Origin: UBA9337 sp036584565
GTDB lineage: Bacteria; Patescibacteriota; Minisyncoccia; Moranbacterales; UBA9337
Assembly: GCA_036584565.1 (NCBI GenBank)
Contig: JAZHDF010000094.1
Coordinates: 1-9,523, forward strand
DNA length: 9,523 nt
Reading direction: 5' to 3'
The notes beneath the pieces are model-generated. The model was given only the letters and a program-made list of their open reading frames with translations, made no database searches and had not been told where the DNA came from. Position numbers and translations under genes: made by a program. Positions 1 to 6,370 of the stretch are shown here, piece by piece. Each line of letters begins with the position of its first letter. Within the stretch, counting starts at the first letter, position 1.

Positions 1-52
1 ATACATTAAGGGAGCTCACTGGTTCTTAAATTCTAAAAAATATGCATGAACA

Positions 53-98
53 AAAGGGAGTTTTGCAATAATATGCGAGACTCCCTTTAAATTTTTTT
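53..98 (+). terminator. Intrinsic terminator-like hairpin upstream of the rfbA-like gene
   Basis: Bases 53-67 can pair with 74-88 to give a stem of about 15 pairs, including two G-T wobbles. Its outer part is AAAGGGAGT/ACTCCCTTT and its loop is six bases. A run of seven T (92-98) follows three bases after the stem. This fits a rho-independent terminator for an upstream + strand gene outside the window. The T run is on the + strand side only, so it should act in that direction. No coding sequence is seen in 1-52. Confidence 0.6.
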
Positions 99-115
99 AA
101 ATTATTTATTTTTTT

Positions 116-152
116 GATCCATAGTCCTATAATCGACTATGGATCTTTTTTT
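116..152 (+). terminator. Second tandem intrinsic terminator
   Basis: GATCCATAGTC (116-126) pairs perfectly with GACTATGGATC (135-145) across an 8-base loop, and seven T (146-152) follow directly. This is a textbook rho-independent terminator on the + strand. It lies 27 bases after the first hairpin, so transcription from upstream is doubly stopped before this locus starts. It ends about 10 bases before the putative promoter of the rfbA-like gene, so a leader attenuator is less likely than an insulating terminator. Confidence 0.75.
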
Positions 153-161
153 GTCCCGATA

Positions 162-191
162 TTGGCATATTTTTTAAATTTGATTTAAAAT
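162..191 (+). promoter_or_regulatory. Putative sigma-70-type promoter for the rfbA-like gene
   Basis: TTGGCA (162-167) matches the -35 consensus at 5 of 6 positions, and TAAAAT (186-191) matches the -10 at 5 of 6, with an 18-base spacer. It lies just after the second terminator and would start transcription near 198, about 60 bases before the chosen start codon. The surrounding region is very AT-rich, so chance matches are easy. The placement between terminator and gene is the main support. Confidence 0.45.
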
Positions 192-259
192 ATAAGTAGT
201 TTGATTTGGCTAAAAATCAAGTTTTTATTAATTTTAAAAGTATGCAAAGAAGAAAGAAA

Positions 260-1057
260 ATGAAAGGAATTATTTTGGCCGGAGGAACAGCCACTCGACT
301 TTTCCCGATGACCGCCACCACCAGCAAACAGCTTTTGCCGGTTTATGACAAGCAGATGATTTTTTATCCGCTCAACACTTTGATCAAAGCGGGTATTAAA
401 GATATTTTGATTATCGTCGCTCCGGAGCACAGCGGACAGTTTTTGAATTTATTGGGAGCTTTATTTCGCAAGTACGATATTCATATTTCCTTTGAAGTGC
501 AGTCGGTGCCTCGCGGTTTGGCGGAGGCTTTGATTCTCGGAGAAAACCATATTGGCAACGATAATGTGGCCTTGATTTTGGGAGATAATATTTTTGAAGA
601 TGATTTTTCCAAGCAAATAAAGGAGTTTAAATCCGGCGGACATGTTTTTGCTAAAAAAGTAAAAGATCCGGAAAGATTCGGAGTGGTAAAATTCAATAAA
701 AATAATAGAGCGATAGAAATTGTCGAAAAACCGAAAGAATGGATTAGTGATTATGCGGTAACCGGACTGTATCTTTATGATAATCGGTGCGTCGAAATCG
801 CTAAGAAGATGAAACCCTCTGATCGAGGAGAAATTGAGATTACCGATGTCAATAAAGCCTATCTCAAAAAAAGAGAGTTGGAGGTGACTTTGTTTGAAGG
901 AGAATGGCTGGATGCCGGAACGCCGGATTCTCTTTTGGAGGCTAGTAGGATTGTCAAAGAAAAAGGTATCTCTAAGAATTTTCATCCGATTTTGCATGAG
1001 GCGATAGAGGAATTTGATGAAGAATTGAAAATTAGATCAAAGAAGAGGCTGCAATAG
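260..1057 (+). CDS. rfbA: Short-form glucose-1-phosphate thymidylyltransferase (RmlA/RfbA family)
   Basis: This cytoplasmic sugar nucleotidyltransferase is expected to make dTDP-glucose from dTTP and glucose-1-phosphate, the first step towards dTDP-sugars such as dTDP-rhamnose. From the ATG at 260 the protein has 265 residues. Visible motifs are the nucleotide-binding loop LAGGTATRLFPMT (6-18), SKQLLPVYDKQMIFYPL (22-38), VPRGLAEAL (83-91), LGDN with the likely metal-binding D109 (107-110), EKPKEW (156-161), AVTGLYLYDN (166-175) and WLDAGTPDSLLEAS (216-229) with likely metal ligand D218. Classical RmlA has about 290 residues, so this is the short form, often labelled only 'sugar phosphate nucleotidyltransferase'. 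A longer reading from TTG 206 or ATG 242 is possible. I chose 260 because family members start M-K-G-[IV]-[IV]-L-A-G-G and a purine-rich stretch (AAGAAGAAAG) precedes it. No rmlB, rmlC or rmlD is in the window, so the final sugar is unknown. Another glucose-1-phosphate nucleotidyltransferase specificity remains possible. Confidence 0.88.
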   Translation: MKGIILAGGTATRLFPMTATTSKQLLPVYDKQMIFYPLNTLIKAGIKDILIIVAPEHSGQFLNLLGALFRKYDIHISFEVQSVPRGLAEALILGENHIGNDNVALILGDNIFEDDFSKQIKEFKSGGHVFAKKVKDPERFGVVKFNKNNRAIEIVEKPKEWISDYAVTGLYLYDNRCVEIAKKMKPSDRGEIEITDVNKAYLKKRELEVTLFEGEWLDAGTPDSLLEASRIVKEKGISKNFHPILHEAIEEFDEELKIRSKKRLQ

Positions 1058-1074
1058 CAAATATTGATTTGCTT

Positions 1075-1150
1075 AATTTCAAATTCTCAATTTCAAATTT
1101 TAAATCAATTTTAAATGACCCAATGACTGAAATTAAAGATTTGAAAAAAT
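1075..1150. repeat. AT-rich intergenic repeat with AATTTCAAATT iterations
   Basis: AATTTCAAATT occurs exactly at 1075-1085 and 1089-1099, a 14-base period, with a weaker copy AATTTTAAAT at 1107-1116. GACCCAATGAC follows at 1117-1127, and then inverted forms (GAAATT, TTTGAAA) up to about 1147. It sits between the two nucleotidyltransferase genes and carries no reading frame. From memory, similar arrays of TTTCAAAT-like units followed by GACC/CAATGAC are dispersed in some uncultivated bacterial genomes. That is recollection and was not checked by a search. Confidence 0.45.
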
Positions 1151-1182
1151 AATTTACTAATTAAATAAATAAATTTAAAAAT

Positions 1183-1188
1183 TATAAT
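1183..1188 (+). promoter_or_regulatory. Putative -10 box (TATAAT) ahead of galU and the beta-helix operon
   Basis: A perfect TATAAT lies 51 bases before the chosen galU start. No good -35 is found: the best-spaced candidates have about three matches. Initiation would fall near 1194-1196, so the transcript would begin almost at the GC-rich hairpin at 1198-1213. The region is about 85% A+T, so the box may be a chance match. Confidence 0.35.
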
Positions 1189-1197
1189 TTGATTCGA

Positions 1198-1213
1198 TCC
1201 GCCAGCGGGCGGA
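1198..1213. repeat. GC-rich palindromic hairpin in the galU leader
   Basis: TCCGCC (1198-1203), a four-base loop AGCG, then GGCGGA (1208-1213) form a perfect 6-bp GC-rich stem. It stands out in an otherwise AT-only spacer. No T run follows on the + strand within a few bases, so it does not look like a terminator. It may be a REP-like dispersed palindrome or a 5'-UTR hairpin stabilising the mRNA. It lies 26 bases before the galU start. Confidence 0.6.
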
Positions 1214-1239
1214 CTAAATTCAAAATTATTTCAATGATT

Positions 1240-2109
1240 ATGCAAAAGATAAAAAAAGCCATTTTACCCGTAGCCGGATTCGGAACCAGATTTTTACCCG
1301 CCACTAAGGCGCAACCCAAGGAAATGCTACCGGTGGTCGATAAACCGGTAATTCAATATTTAGTGGAGGAGGCGGTGGCCTCTGGGATTGAAGAAATAGT
1401 TTTTGTGACCGGTCGAGGAAAACGAGCTATCGAAGATCATTTCGATACTTCCTTTGAGCTGGAACATACCTTGGTGGAAAAAGATAAGAAGGAGCTGGTA
1501 GAAGAGGTACAGAGGATTCCCGGTTTGGCCAAATTTTCTTATGTTAGACAGCCCAAGCCCTTGGGAGACGGTCATGCGATTTTGCAAGCGGCGCACCTTG
1601 TCGGAGATGAGCCGGTCTTGGTGATATTTGGAGATTGTCTTTATGACAGTCAAGTGCCGGCTTCCAAACAATTGATTGAAACTTTTGAAAAATACGGCGA
1701 TCCGGTTATCGGTTTGAGCGAAGTGGAGAAAAAAGATGTTTCCAAATTCGGCGTGATTGACGGCGTGAAACTGGACGAGCACACCTGGGAAATAAAAAAC
1801 ATGGTCGAGAAGCCGAAAGTTGAAGACGCGCCGACCAATTTGGTGGCGGTGGGTAAATATGTTATCACGCCGGAAGTTTTTCAAACTTTGGCCACTATGA
1901 AGCACGGTAAATCGGGAGAAATTCGTTTAGCTGACGCTTTCGAAATAATGTTGGGTGAAAACAAGCCGCTTTACGGAAAAATTTTGGAAGGTATTTGGTT
2001 GGATACGGGCAATAAATTAAATTTTATGAAAGCGGCGATTCATCTGGGTCTCAGGCATCCGGAAATTAAAGACGATTTGAAAAAATATATCAAAGAATTA
2101 AATCTATAA
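1240..2109 (+). CDS. galU: UTP-glucose-1-phosphate uridylyltransferase (GalU family)
   Basis: This enzyme makes UDP-glucose from UTP and glucose-1-phosphate in the cytoplasm, supplying glycan and surface-polymer synthesis. From ATG 1240 the protein has 289 residues, the usual GalU length. Motifs in order are KAILPVAGFGTRFLPATKAQPKEMLP (6-31, the nucleotide-binding loop and signature), VTGRGKRAIEDHFD (56-69), RQPKPLGDGHAI (103-114), IFGDCLYD (129-136, with D132 the likely metal ligand), FGVIDG (170-175), MVEKPK (188-193), SGEIRLADAF (225-234) and WLDTGNKLNFMKA (253-265). ATG 1234, two codons upstream, is an equally possible start, and neither has a clear Shine-Dalgarno sequence. A reading from TTG 1189 would translate the GC-rich hairpin and looks unlikely. 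The next gene starts 8 bases after its stop, so galU probably heads the operon with the secreted beta-helix proteins. Confidence 0.93.
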   Translation: MQKIKKAILPVAGFGTRFLPATKAQPKEMLPVVDKPVIQYLVEEAVASGIEEIVFVTGRGKRAIEDHFDTSFELEHTLVEKDKKELVEEVQRIPGLAKFSYVRQPKPLGDGHAILQAAHLVGDEPVLVIFGDCLYDSQVPASKQLIETFEKYGDPVIGLSEVEKKDVSKFGVIDGVKLDEHTWEIKNMVEKPKVEDAPTNLVAVGKYVITPEVFQTLATMKHGKSGEIRLADAFEIMLGENKPLYGKILEGIWLDTGNKLNFMKAAIHLGLRHPEIKDDLKKYIKELNL

Positions 2110-2117
2110 GATAAAAA

Positions 2118-3692
2118 ATGAAAATAAAAACAAAAAAAATAATTCTATTCGTCTTGTTTCTAGGCACATTTTTTTTAGTTGCAAATAATTCCGAAGCGGA
2201 AAACATGCCCCTCCAAATTATCAACATCAAGCCGGCCGGAACCGGTTCGCCTGCGATTCCCTCAACACACCGAATTTTTTACGCTTATCCTGGTATTGAA
2301 TACAAAATTCGGGCAGCGGTTATCGGCGGAGATTATCCTTACGCCTTTGTTTTAAGCAACGCCCCAAGCGGAATGATAGTCAACGAGGCCGGTTATATAA
2401 TTTGGTCCAATCCTCAAGAAAATGCTAATAATGTCGGATTGCGGGTAACTGACAGCAACGGAGATTATGTGGATACCACTTGGTCGATAAGCGTCCAGAC
2501 CTCGGGATTTAAATTTGTAGATTGTACAAGCGGCACAAACGGAAACGGAACTATTTTTTCTCCTTATGACAATATTAGCAATATGGTGGCTGATTCATCT
2601 ACTACTGATCTTATTTATTTTAGAAATGGAACATGTGTATTGCCGACTCGTGGAAACTACACCCTCGCCGGGCAAGGCACGGAAACCTTCAGTTGGAGAG
2701 ATCCGTCCAATGCTCCCAATAGGTGGCTTTCTTTTCCTGATGAAGAGGTAACTATTGATATGAATGAAAAATTTTTTTATGGATACCCAACCGATAGCCA
2801 GGCTTTTTATTTTGACGGAATAAAATTTTATAATGCAGCACACTATTTCTTTAGAGACAGCACCAACGGAGGATCAATGCATTACTTAACTTTTTTGGAT
2901 TGCACTTTTGATACAATTTATAGCGATGAAGATGAAAATAGAAATATGGGGGGATTTTTTACTGGAGCTAGCGGATCCTCTCCTCAGGAATTTATGGTGT
3001 GGCAAGGGAATACTTTTGCAAATTTTAGAAATGCGCATGGCATAGGATCTCTGTATGGGCACAGCAATTTTTTGATTGAAAATAATCGTTTTTCTAACTT
3101 TTCCGATTATGATGGGGTTTGGACACACAAAAATACTTTAGCTGTGAAGGTGGGCTTGAACAATGTTACTATCAGGGGCAATGATTTCAATACCGTAAAT
3201 GCAGGAGCATTTGGTAGTACTCTTAACTCACCCTTTTATACTTCTGACAATATTGAAATTTGCTATAATTTATTTCGAGATGTCTACGATATCGGAAGAG
3301 CTAATACTCATATTGATCCTACTTATCACAGTGGGGAATTCTGGATTCATCATAACACTTTTACTGTAACCCCCAATTACGTGGCTCTTTACGAGGCCAC
3401 TGCTGCCTGCGGAGGTCCATATGCGGATAATTATAATGTTTATCAAAATCCTACAGGCAGTTATGGTTTTAATGTTTATTATACCAGTGGAAATTATCAA
3501 TCCTGCATATCCAGCATCGGCAACATCGGAGCAGTCTCCGGAGTGGTTGAAATGGATGGAAAACTGACACCATCCTATAATAGTTATGTAGGCACAACCG
3601 GTTGGCAACTTTCCGATGGCAGAACTCCGTTTGATTTATTATCTCAAGATGAGGAAGTTCCTCTTTCGCCGACCGGGTTAAGTGTTTTATAA
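2118..3692 (+). CDS. Secreted parallel beta-helix protein with N-terminal Ig-like domain and conserved C-terminal tail
   Basis: The 524-residue protein is predicted to be exported. Residues 1-27 form a Sec signal peptide (basic start KIKTKK, hydrophobic core, S-E-A before the likely cut). Residues about 32-128 resemble a putative-Ig domain of the He_PIG type (SNAPSGMIVNEAGYIIWS, then GLRVTDSNGDYVDTTWSISV). Residues about 160-500 carry beta-helix rungs with recurring [IL]-x-x-N-x-F patterns: FLDCTF 259-264, VWQGNTF 294-300, FLIENNRF 318-325, VTIRGNDF 350-357, IEICYNLF 379-386, FWIHHNTF 408-415. Such right-handed helices usually bind or cleave polysaccharide, but I see no catalytic triad I can name, so an enzyme activity is not supported. 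It ends D-E-E-V-P-L-S-P-T-G-L-S-V-L, a tail shared with two neighbours. There is no Shine-Dalgarno sequence; an A-rich leader precedes the ATG 8 bases after galU. Possible roles are surface adhesin, glycan lyase or epimerase. Confidence 0.85.
   Translation: MKIKTKKIILFVLFLGTFFLVANNSEAENMPLQIINIKPAGTGSPAIPSTHRIFYAYPGIEYKIRAAVIGGDYPYAFVLSNAPSGMIVNEAGYIIWSNPQENANNVGLRVTDSNGDYVDTTWSISVQTSGFKFVDCTSGTNGNGTIFSPYDNISNMVADSSTTDLIYFRNGTCVLPTRGNYTLAGQGTETFSWRDPSNAPNRWLSFPDEEVTIDMNEKFFYGYPTDSQAFYFDGIKFYNAAHYFFRDSTNGGSMHYLTFLDCTFDTIYSDEDENRNMGGFFTGASGSSPQEFMVWQGNTFANFRNAHGIGSLYGHSNFLIENNRFSNFSDYDGVWTHKNTLAVKVGLNNVTIRGNDFNTVNAGAFGSTLNSPFYTSDNIEICYNLFRDVYDIGRANTHIDPTYHSGEFWIHHNTFTVTPNYVALYEATAACGGPYADNYNVYQNPTGSYGFNVYYTSGNYQSCISSIGNIGAVSGVVEMDGKLTPSYNSYVGTTGWQLSDGRTPFDLLSQDEEVPLSPTGLSVL
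3648..3689 (+). other. Conserved C-terminal tail, copy 1 (residues 511-524)
   Basis: It encodes D-E-E-V-P-L-S-P-T-G-L-S-V-L immediately before the stop. Counted from the C-terminus, D(-14), P(-10), P(-7), G(-5), L(-4) and V(-2) coincide with the copies at 6319-6360 and 8087-8128. It resembles the linker and first strand of a fibronectin type III domain (the D-T-T-x-P-x-x-P-T-G-L-S-V start), but no such domain follows because the gene ends here. Confidence 0.7.
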
Positions 3693-3707
3693 ATCATTTA
3701 AACATTT

Positions 3708-4457
3708 ATGACGGATCAATTTAAAATTTTGGGAGTAAAAATAGATAATCTTTCTAAAAAAGAAATTTTTTTGAAGTTGGAAAATTTTTTAGAAAACGAT
3801 CAAATGAATCAGATAGCGACAGTTAATCCGGAGATAATTTTAAAAGCCCAAGAAGATGATGTGCTTAAAAATATTATCAACGAATCCAGTCTTGCTTTGG
3901 CTGATGGAGTCGGCGTGCGTTTTGCTTTCTGGCGATTTGGCAGACATCTTAAAACAAGAATGCCAGGGATAGATCTAATGTGGAAAATTCTTGAGTTAGC
4001 TAATGATAAAGAGTTAAATGTTTTATTGGTAGCTAATAAAAACGGTTTAACTAACTGGGAGGAGGTAAAAAAATCAATTTTAAAAGTTTACCCTAAGCTA
4101 AAAATAAATGGAGTCAGTATTGATCCTCGAGCCGGTCACTATGACAGAAGTATCGAATTATCCAGTCTTAGTGTCAAAGAAGGTCATACTACTTATGATG
4201 TGTTATTTTGTAATTTCGGATCTCCTTATCAGGAGAAATTTATCGCTGAACTTAATCGTTGGAATGATTGGGTTCGTTTAGCAGTGGGTGTAGGTGGGAG
4301 CTTTGAATTTGTTGCTGATAAAATTTCTCGGGCACCAAGATTAATGAGAATTTTTGGGCTGGAATGGGTTTGGAGACTTATAAAACAACCCAAGAGATTA
4401 AGAAGAATTATGAAGGCAACAATAGTTTTTCCGATTAAGATTTTATTCAGCAAATAG
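3708..4457 (+). CDS. WecG/TagA/CpsF family glycosyltransferase (GT26)
   Basis: The 249-residue protein is expected to transfer a sugar, typically N-acetylmannosamine or an N-acetylmannosaminuronic acid in characterised relatives, from a nucleotide donor to an undecaprenyl-diphosphate-linked acceptor at the cytoplasmic membrane face. Family features are T-V-N-P-E (38-42) and A-D-G-V-G (65-69), whose T38 and D66 correspond to the conserved Thr and the proposed catalytic Asp of TagA. Others are M-P-G-I-D-L (85-90), N-F-G-S-P-Y-Q-E-K-F-I (169-179), G-V-G-G-S-F-E-F (194-201) and the C-terminal R-A-P-R-L-M-R-I-F-G-L-E-W-V-W-R-L (208-224). The end (R-R-I-M-K to I-L-F-S-K) is basic and hydrophobic, fitting a membrane-associated C-terminal appendage. 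Length is normal. It starts 15 bases after the first beta-helix gene without a Shine-Dalgarno sequence. The exact donor and acceptor cannot be read from sequence, so I give no gene symbol. Its place among exported beta-helix genes suggests that glycan assembly and secreted proteins are made together. Confidence 0.9.
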   Translation: MTDQFKILGVKIDNLSKKEIFLKLENFLENDQMNQIATVNPEIILKAQEDDVLKNIINESSLALADGVGVRFAFWRFGRHLKTRMPGIDLMWKILELANDKELNVLLVANKNGLTNWEEVKKSILKVYPKLKINGVSIDPRAGHYDRSIELSSLSVKEGHTTYDVLFCNFGSPYQEKFIAELNRWNDWVRLAVGVGGSFEFVADKISRAPRLMRIFGLEWVWRLIKQPKRLRRIMKATIVFPIKILFSK

Positions 4458-4476
4458 TTTTATTAAAAATAAAAAA

Positions 4477-6363
4477 ATGAAACAAAAAATAAATCTTTTT
4501 TTCTGGTTTTTTATCGGGGTGTTCTTTATCTCGATAAATAATTCTCAGGCTGCTGATATCAATGCTTCCGCTAGTCGTACTAGCGGAGTGGCTCCTTTGA
4601 GTGTTTTTTTTAATGCTGATTTAAATGCCAGTTCAGATATGGAAAAAAGTTTCCATGAATTGGAATATTCTTGGGACTTTGGTGATGGAGGTAGTGGAAA
4701 TTGGGGAACGGATGGGAAATCAAAAAATACCGATAAGGGTCCAGTTAGTTTTCATGTTTATGATAATCCGGGAGTTTATAATGCTACTTTGACGGTTAGG
4801 AATTCATCTGGAATTACGGTTACTGATTCTTGGGAAATTACGGTTACTGATCCGGATGTTTTCTATGTTGGAACAAATACAACTTGTATTAGTACTGGAA
4901 CTGATTTTACCGGTTGTCCGAGTGGGGCAATCCAAGTGACAACCAATGATCTTTCTAATTTTCCATCCTATACAACTTCTGGAAAAAGAGTTTTGTTAAA
5001 AAGGGGTAATTCTTGGAATACTCAGACTGATTTGTATCCTGATTATCCGACAGCTACCTCAGATGTTTATATCGGAGCTTTTGGAAGCTGTGCTTCTCCA
5101 GATGCGATGGGAATTTGTGCTAATGCTCCAGAGCTGACGATTACCCCCGGGATTGACCCGCTCCCTCCTTTTATAAATATATACCATACAACTAACTGGA
5201 AAATAATAGACCTAAGTTTTGTGGGAGATAAATCAGTGGTGAGTGTTCTCGGTGCCAGTGAAGATATTCGTCAAGTATTGGTTTATCGATTAAAAATTAG
5301 AGGTTTTGATGTTTCATTGGGAAATGGTCATTGGCGAGGGGATGATAATGATTTGATTTTAGAAAATGCTTTCGTCTCTAACGATATTCAAAGTGCTGGT
5401 AGCTATTGTTTTTATGGGGGCGGAGATAGATTTGCTTTGATGGGCAATCAATTTCATAATGCTGATCTATCCCACGTCACCAGAGTTTGGTGGATACATG
5501 TGGGAGTAATTGGGCATAACTATATTTCCGGAGCTAGTTTAGCCAATATGAATGGGCGCCACGCTCTGAAATTTCATGGTCCCAAATATGGAACTGAGGT
5601 GGGGGATTATGCAACAACGGGGGGTTACGGATTGCCTTACCCCACTCAATTTACTGTAATTCAAAATAATGTTTTTGGTACCTCGGGCCCTTGGCCGGTA
5701 GGAATGGGCCCTCAAGATGCCGGTTCAGATGAGCGATTGAGTGATGTGATATTTGAAAAAAATAAATTTATTGCCGATTGGGGAAATAGTAGCCCGATAT
5801 TATTAACGCAAGGTCTGAGAGTGCAGGGTCGACATGCTACGGTGAGGAATAATATTTTAGATACTTCTTATGATACCGAAGACCCAGGCGATTATATCGG
5901 CATTGTGGTGCCAGACCCGGGGGTTACATTGTCTTCTGATGATGTAAATATTTATAATAACACCATCTATTATAATGGTAATTTAATGCAAAATGGGATA
6001 ACTGGAATTGCAGTTCAAGATATAAATGCTACCAATATTAGAATCAGAAATAATTTAGTTTCTTTTCCTAATGAGACTAATCCTACTTTTTTAATTGATG
6101 ATGATTCTGGTGGAGCTACAATGAACAACAACCTTTTGACTGATGCTCCATATTTTGTCGATCCGGATAATATTAATCCTTTAAGTAGAAATTTCCTACT
6201 AACTTCAAATTCAACAGAGGCAATTGGACAAGGATTTACCGTTCCGGTTTTAGATGATTTTCTTGGAAATCCCAGAGATTCATTTTACGACATTGGAGCT
6301 TTTGAGTATAATGCCGGGGATATGGTTGCTCCCAGTAATCCAATGGGGCTAAGCGTGTTATAG
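4477..6363 (+). CDS. Secreted PKD-domain parallel beta-helix protein with choice-of-anchor-Q-like end and conserved tail
   Basis: The 628-residue exported protein has a Sec signal peptide at residues 1-26 (cut likely after S-Q-A). A PKD domain follows at about 28-125, shown by Y-S-W-D-F-G-D-G (64-71) and H-V-Y-D-N-P-G-V-Y-N-A-T-L-T-V (93-107); PKD domains are Ig-like and common in extracellular carbohydrate-active proteins. V-L-L-K-R-G-N-S-W (172-180) and I-G-A-F-G-S (199-204) match the entry motif of neighbouring beta-helix proteins. Rungs run from about 230 to 560 (VIQNNVF 394-400, VIFEKNKF 424-431, ATVRNNIL 454-461, VNIYNNTIYY 490-499, IRIRNNLV 521-528). Residues 568-611, ending D-I-G-A-F-E-Y, resemble the choice-of-anchor Q module that usually sits just before a sorting signal. 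Here it is followed only by the shared tail D-M-V-A-P-S-N-P-M-G-L-S-V-L. The ATG has an A-rich leader and no Shine-Dalgarno sequence. Substrate and activity are unknown. Confidence 0.87.
   Translation: MKQKINLFFWFFIGVFFISINNSQAADINASASRTSGVAPLSVFFNADLNASSDMEKSFHELEYSWDFGDGGSGNWGTDGKSKNTDKGPVSFHVYDNPGVYNATLTVRNSSGITVTDSWEITVTDPDVFYVGTNTTCISTGTDFTGCPSGAIQVTTNDLSNFPSYTTSGKRVLLKRGNSWNTQTDLYPDYPTATSDVYIGAFGSCASPDAMGICANAPELTITPGIDPLPPFINIYHTTNWKIIDLSFVGDKSVVSVLGASEDIRQVLVYRLKIRGFDVSLGNGHWRGDDNDLILENAFVSNDIQSAGSYCFYGGGDRFALMGNQFHNADLSHVTRVWWIHVGVIGHNYISGASLANMNGRHALKFHGPKYGTEVGDYATTGGYGLPYPTQFTVIQNNVFGTSGPWPVGMGPQDAGSDERLSDVIFEKNKFIADWGNSSPILLTQGLRVQGRHATVRNNILDTSYDTEDPGDYIGIVVPDPGVTLSSDDVNIYNNTIYYNGNLMQNGITGIAVQDINATNIRIRNNLVSFPNETNPTFLIDDDSGGATMNNNLLTDAPYFVDPDNINPLSRNFLLTSNSTEAIGQGFTVPVLDDFLGNPRDSFYDIGAFEYNAGDMVAPSNPMGLSVL
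4567..4587. repeat. Perfect inverted repeat inside the start of the PKD beta-helix gene
   Basis: TCCGCTAGT (4567-4575) and ACTAGCGGA (4579-4587) form a perfect 9-bp hairpin with a 3-base loop. It covers codons 31-37, just after the signal-peptide codons. In an mRNA this would be a strong local structure soon after the start. It could pause the ribosome during export or be a chance product of the Ser/Thr-rich coding. Its outer arms (TCCGC/GCGGA) are the same as those of the hairpin at 1198-1213. Confidence 0.55.
6319..6360 (+). other. Conserved C-terminal tail, copy 2 (residues 615-628)
   Basis: It encodes D-M-V-A-P-S-N-P-M-G-L-S-V-L directly before the TAG stop. It lies only four residues after the D-I-G-A-F-E-Y end of a choice-of-anchor-Q-like region, the position where other bacteria place LPXTG, PEP-CTERM or type IX signals. 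The codons for the shared G-L-S-V-L end (GGG CTA AGC GTG TTA) differ at three of five positions from copy 1 (GGG TTA AGT GTT TTA). Confidence 0.7.
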
Positions 6364-6370
6364 TTTAAAT

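Noticed and set aside
206..259. Extended N-terminus of the rfbA-like protein from TTG 206
   Set aside because: The extra 18 residues match nothing in the family, whose members begin at M-K-G-I-I-L-A-G-G. TTG 206 would lie within about 10 bases of the predicted transcript start.
461..997. 178-residue open frame on the minus strand across the rfbA-like gene
   Set aside because: It is antisense to a gene with clear family motifs, has no recognisable domain and low-complexity Phe/Ile-rich content, and has no independent start signal. It is a shadow frame.
1360..1905. 181-residue open frame on the minus strand across galU
   Set aside because: It mirrors galU codon bias in the opposite strand and shows no domain or context. 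galU on the + strand is unambiguous.
3527..3541. Small hairpin CGGAG-CAGT-CTCCG within the first beta-helix gene
   Set aside because: It is a five-pair stem in coding sequence with no T run and no placement near a start or stop. This is expected by chance.
3648..3692. LPXTG-like sortase signal in the tail (L-S-P-T-G)
   Set aside because: The order is L-x-P-T-G and not L-P-x-T-G, the other copies do not keep the Leu, and there is no following hydrophobic segment or basic end. PEP-CTERM is excluded for the same lack of a membrane segment.
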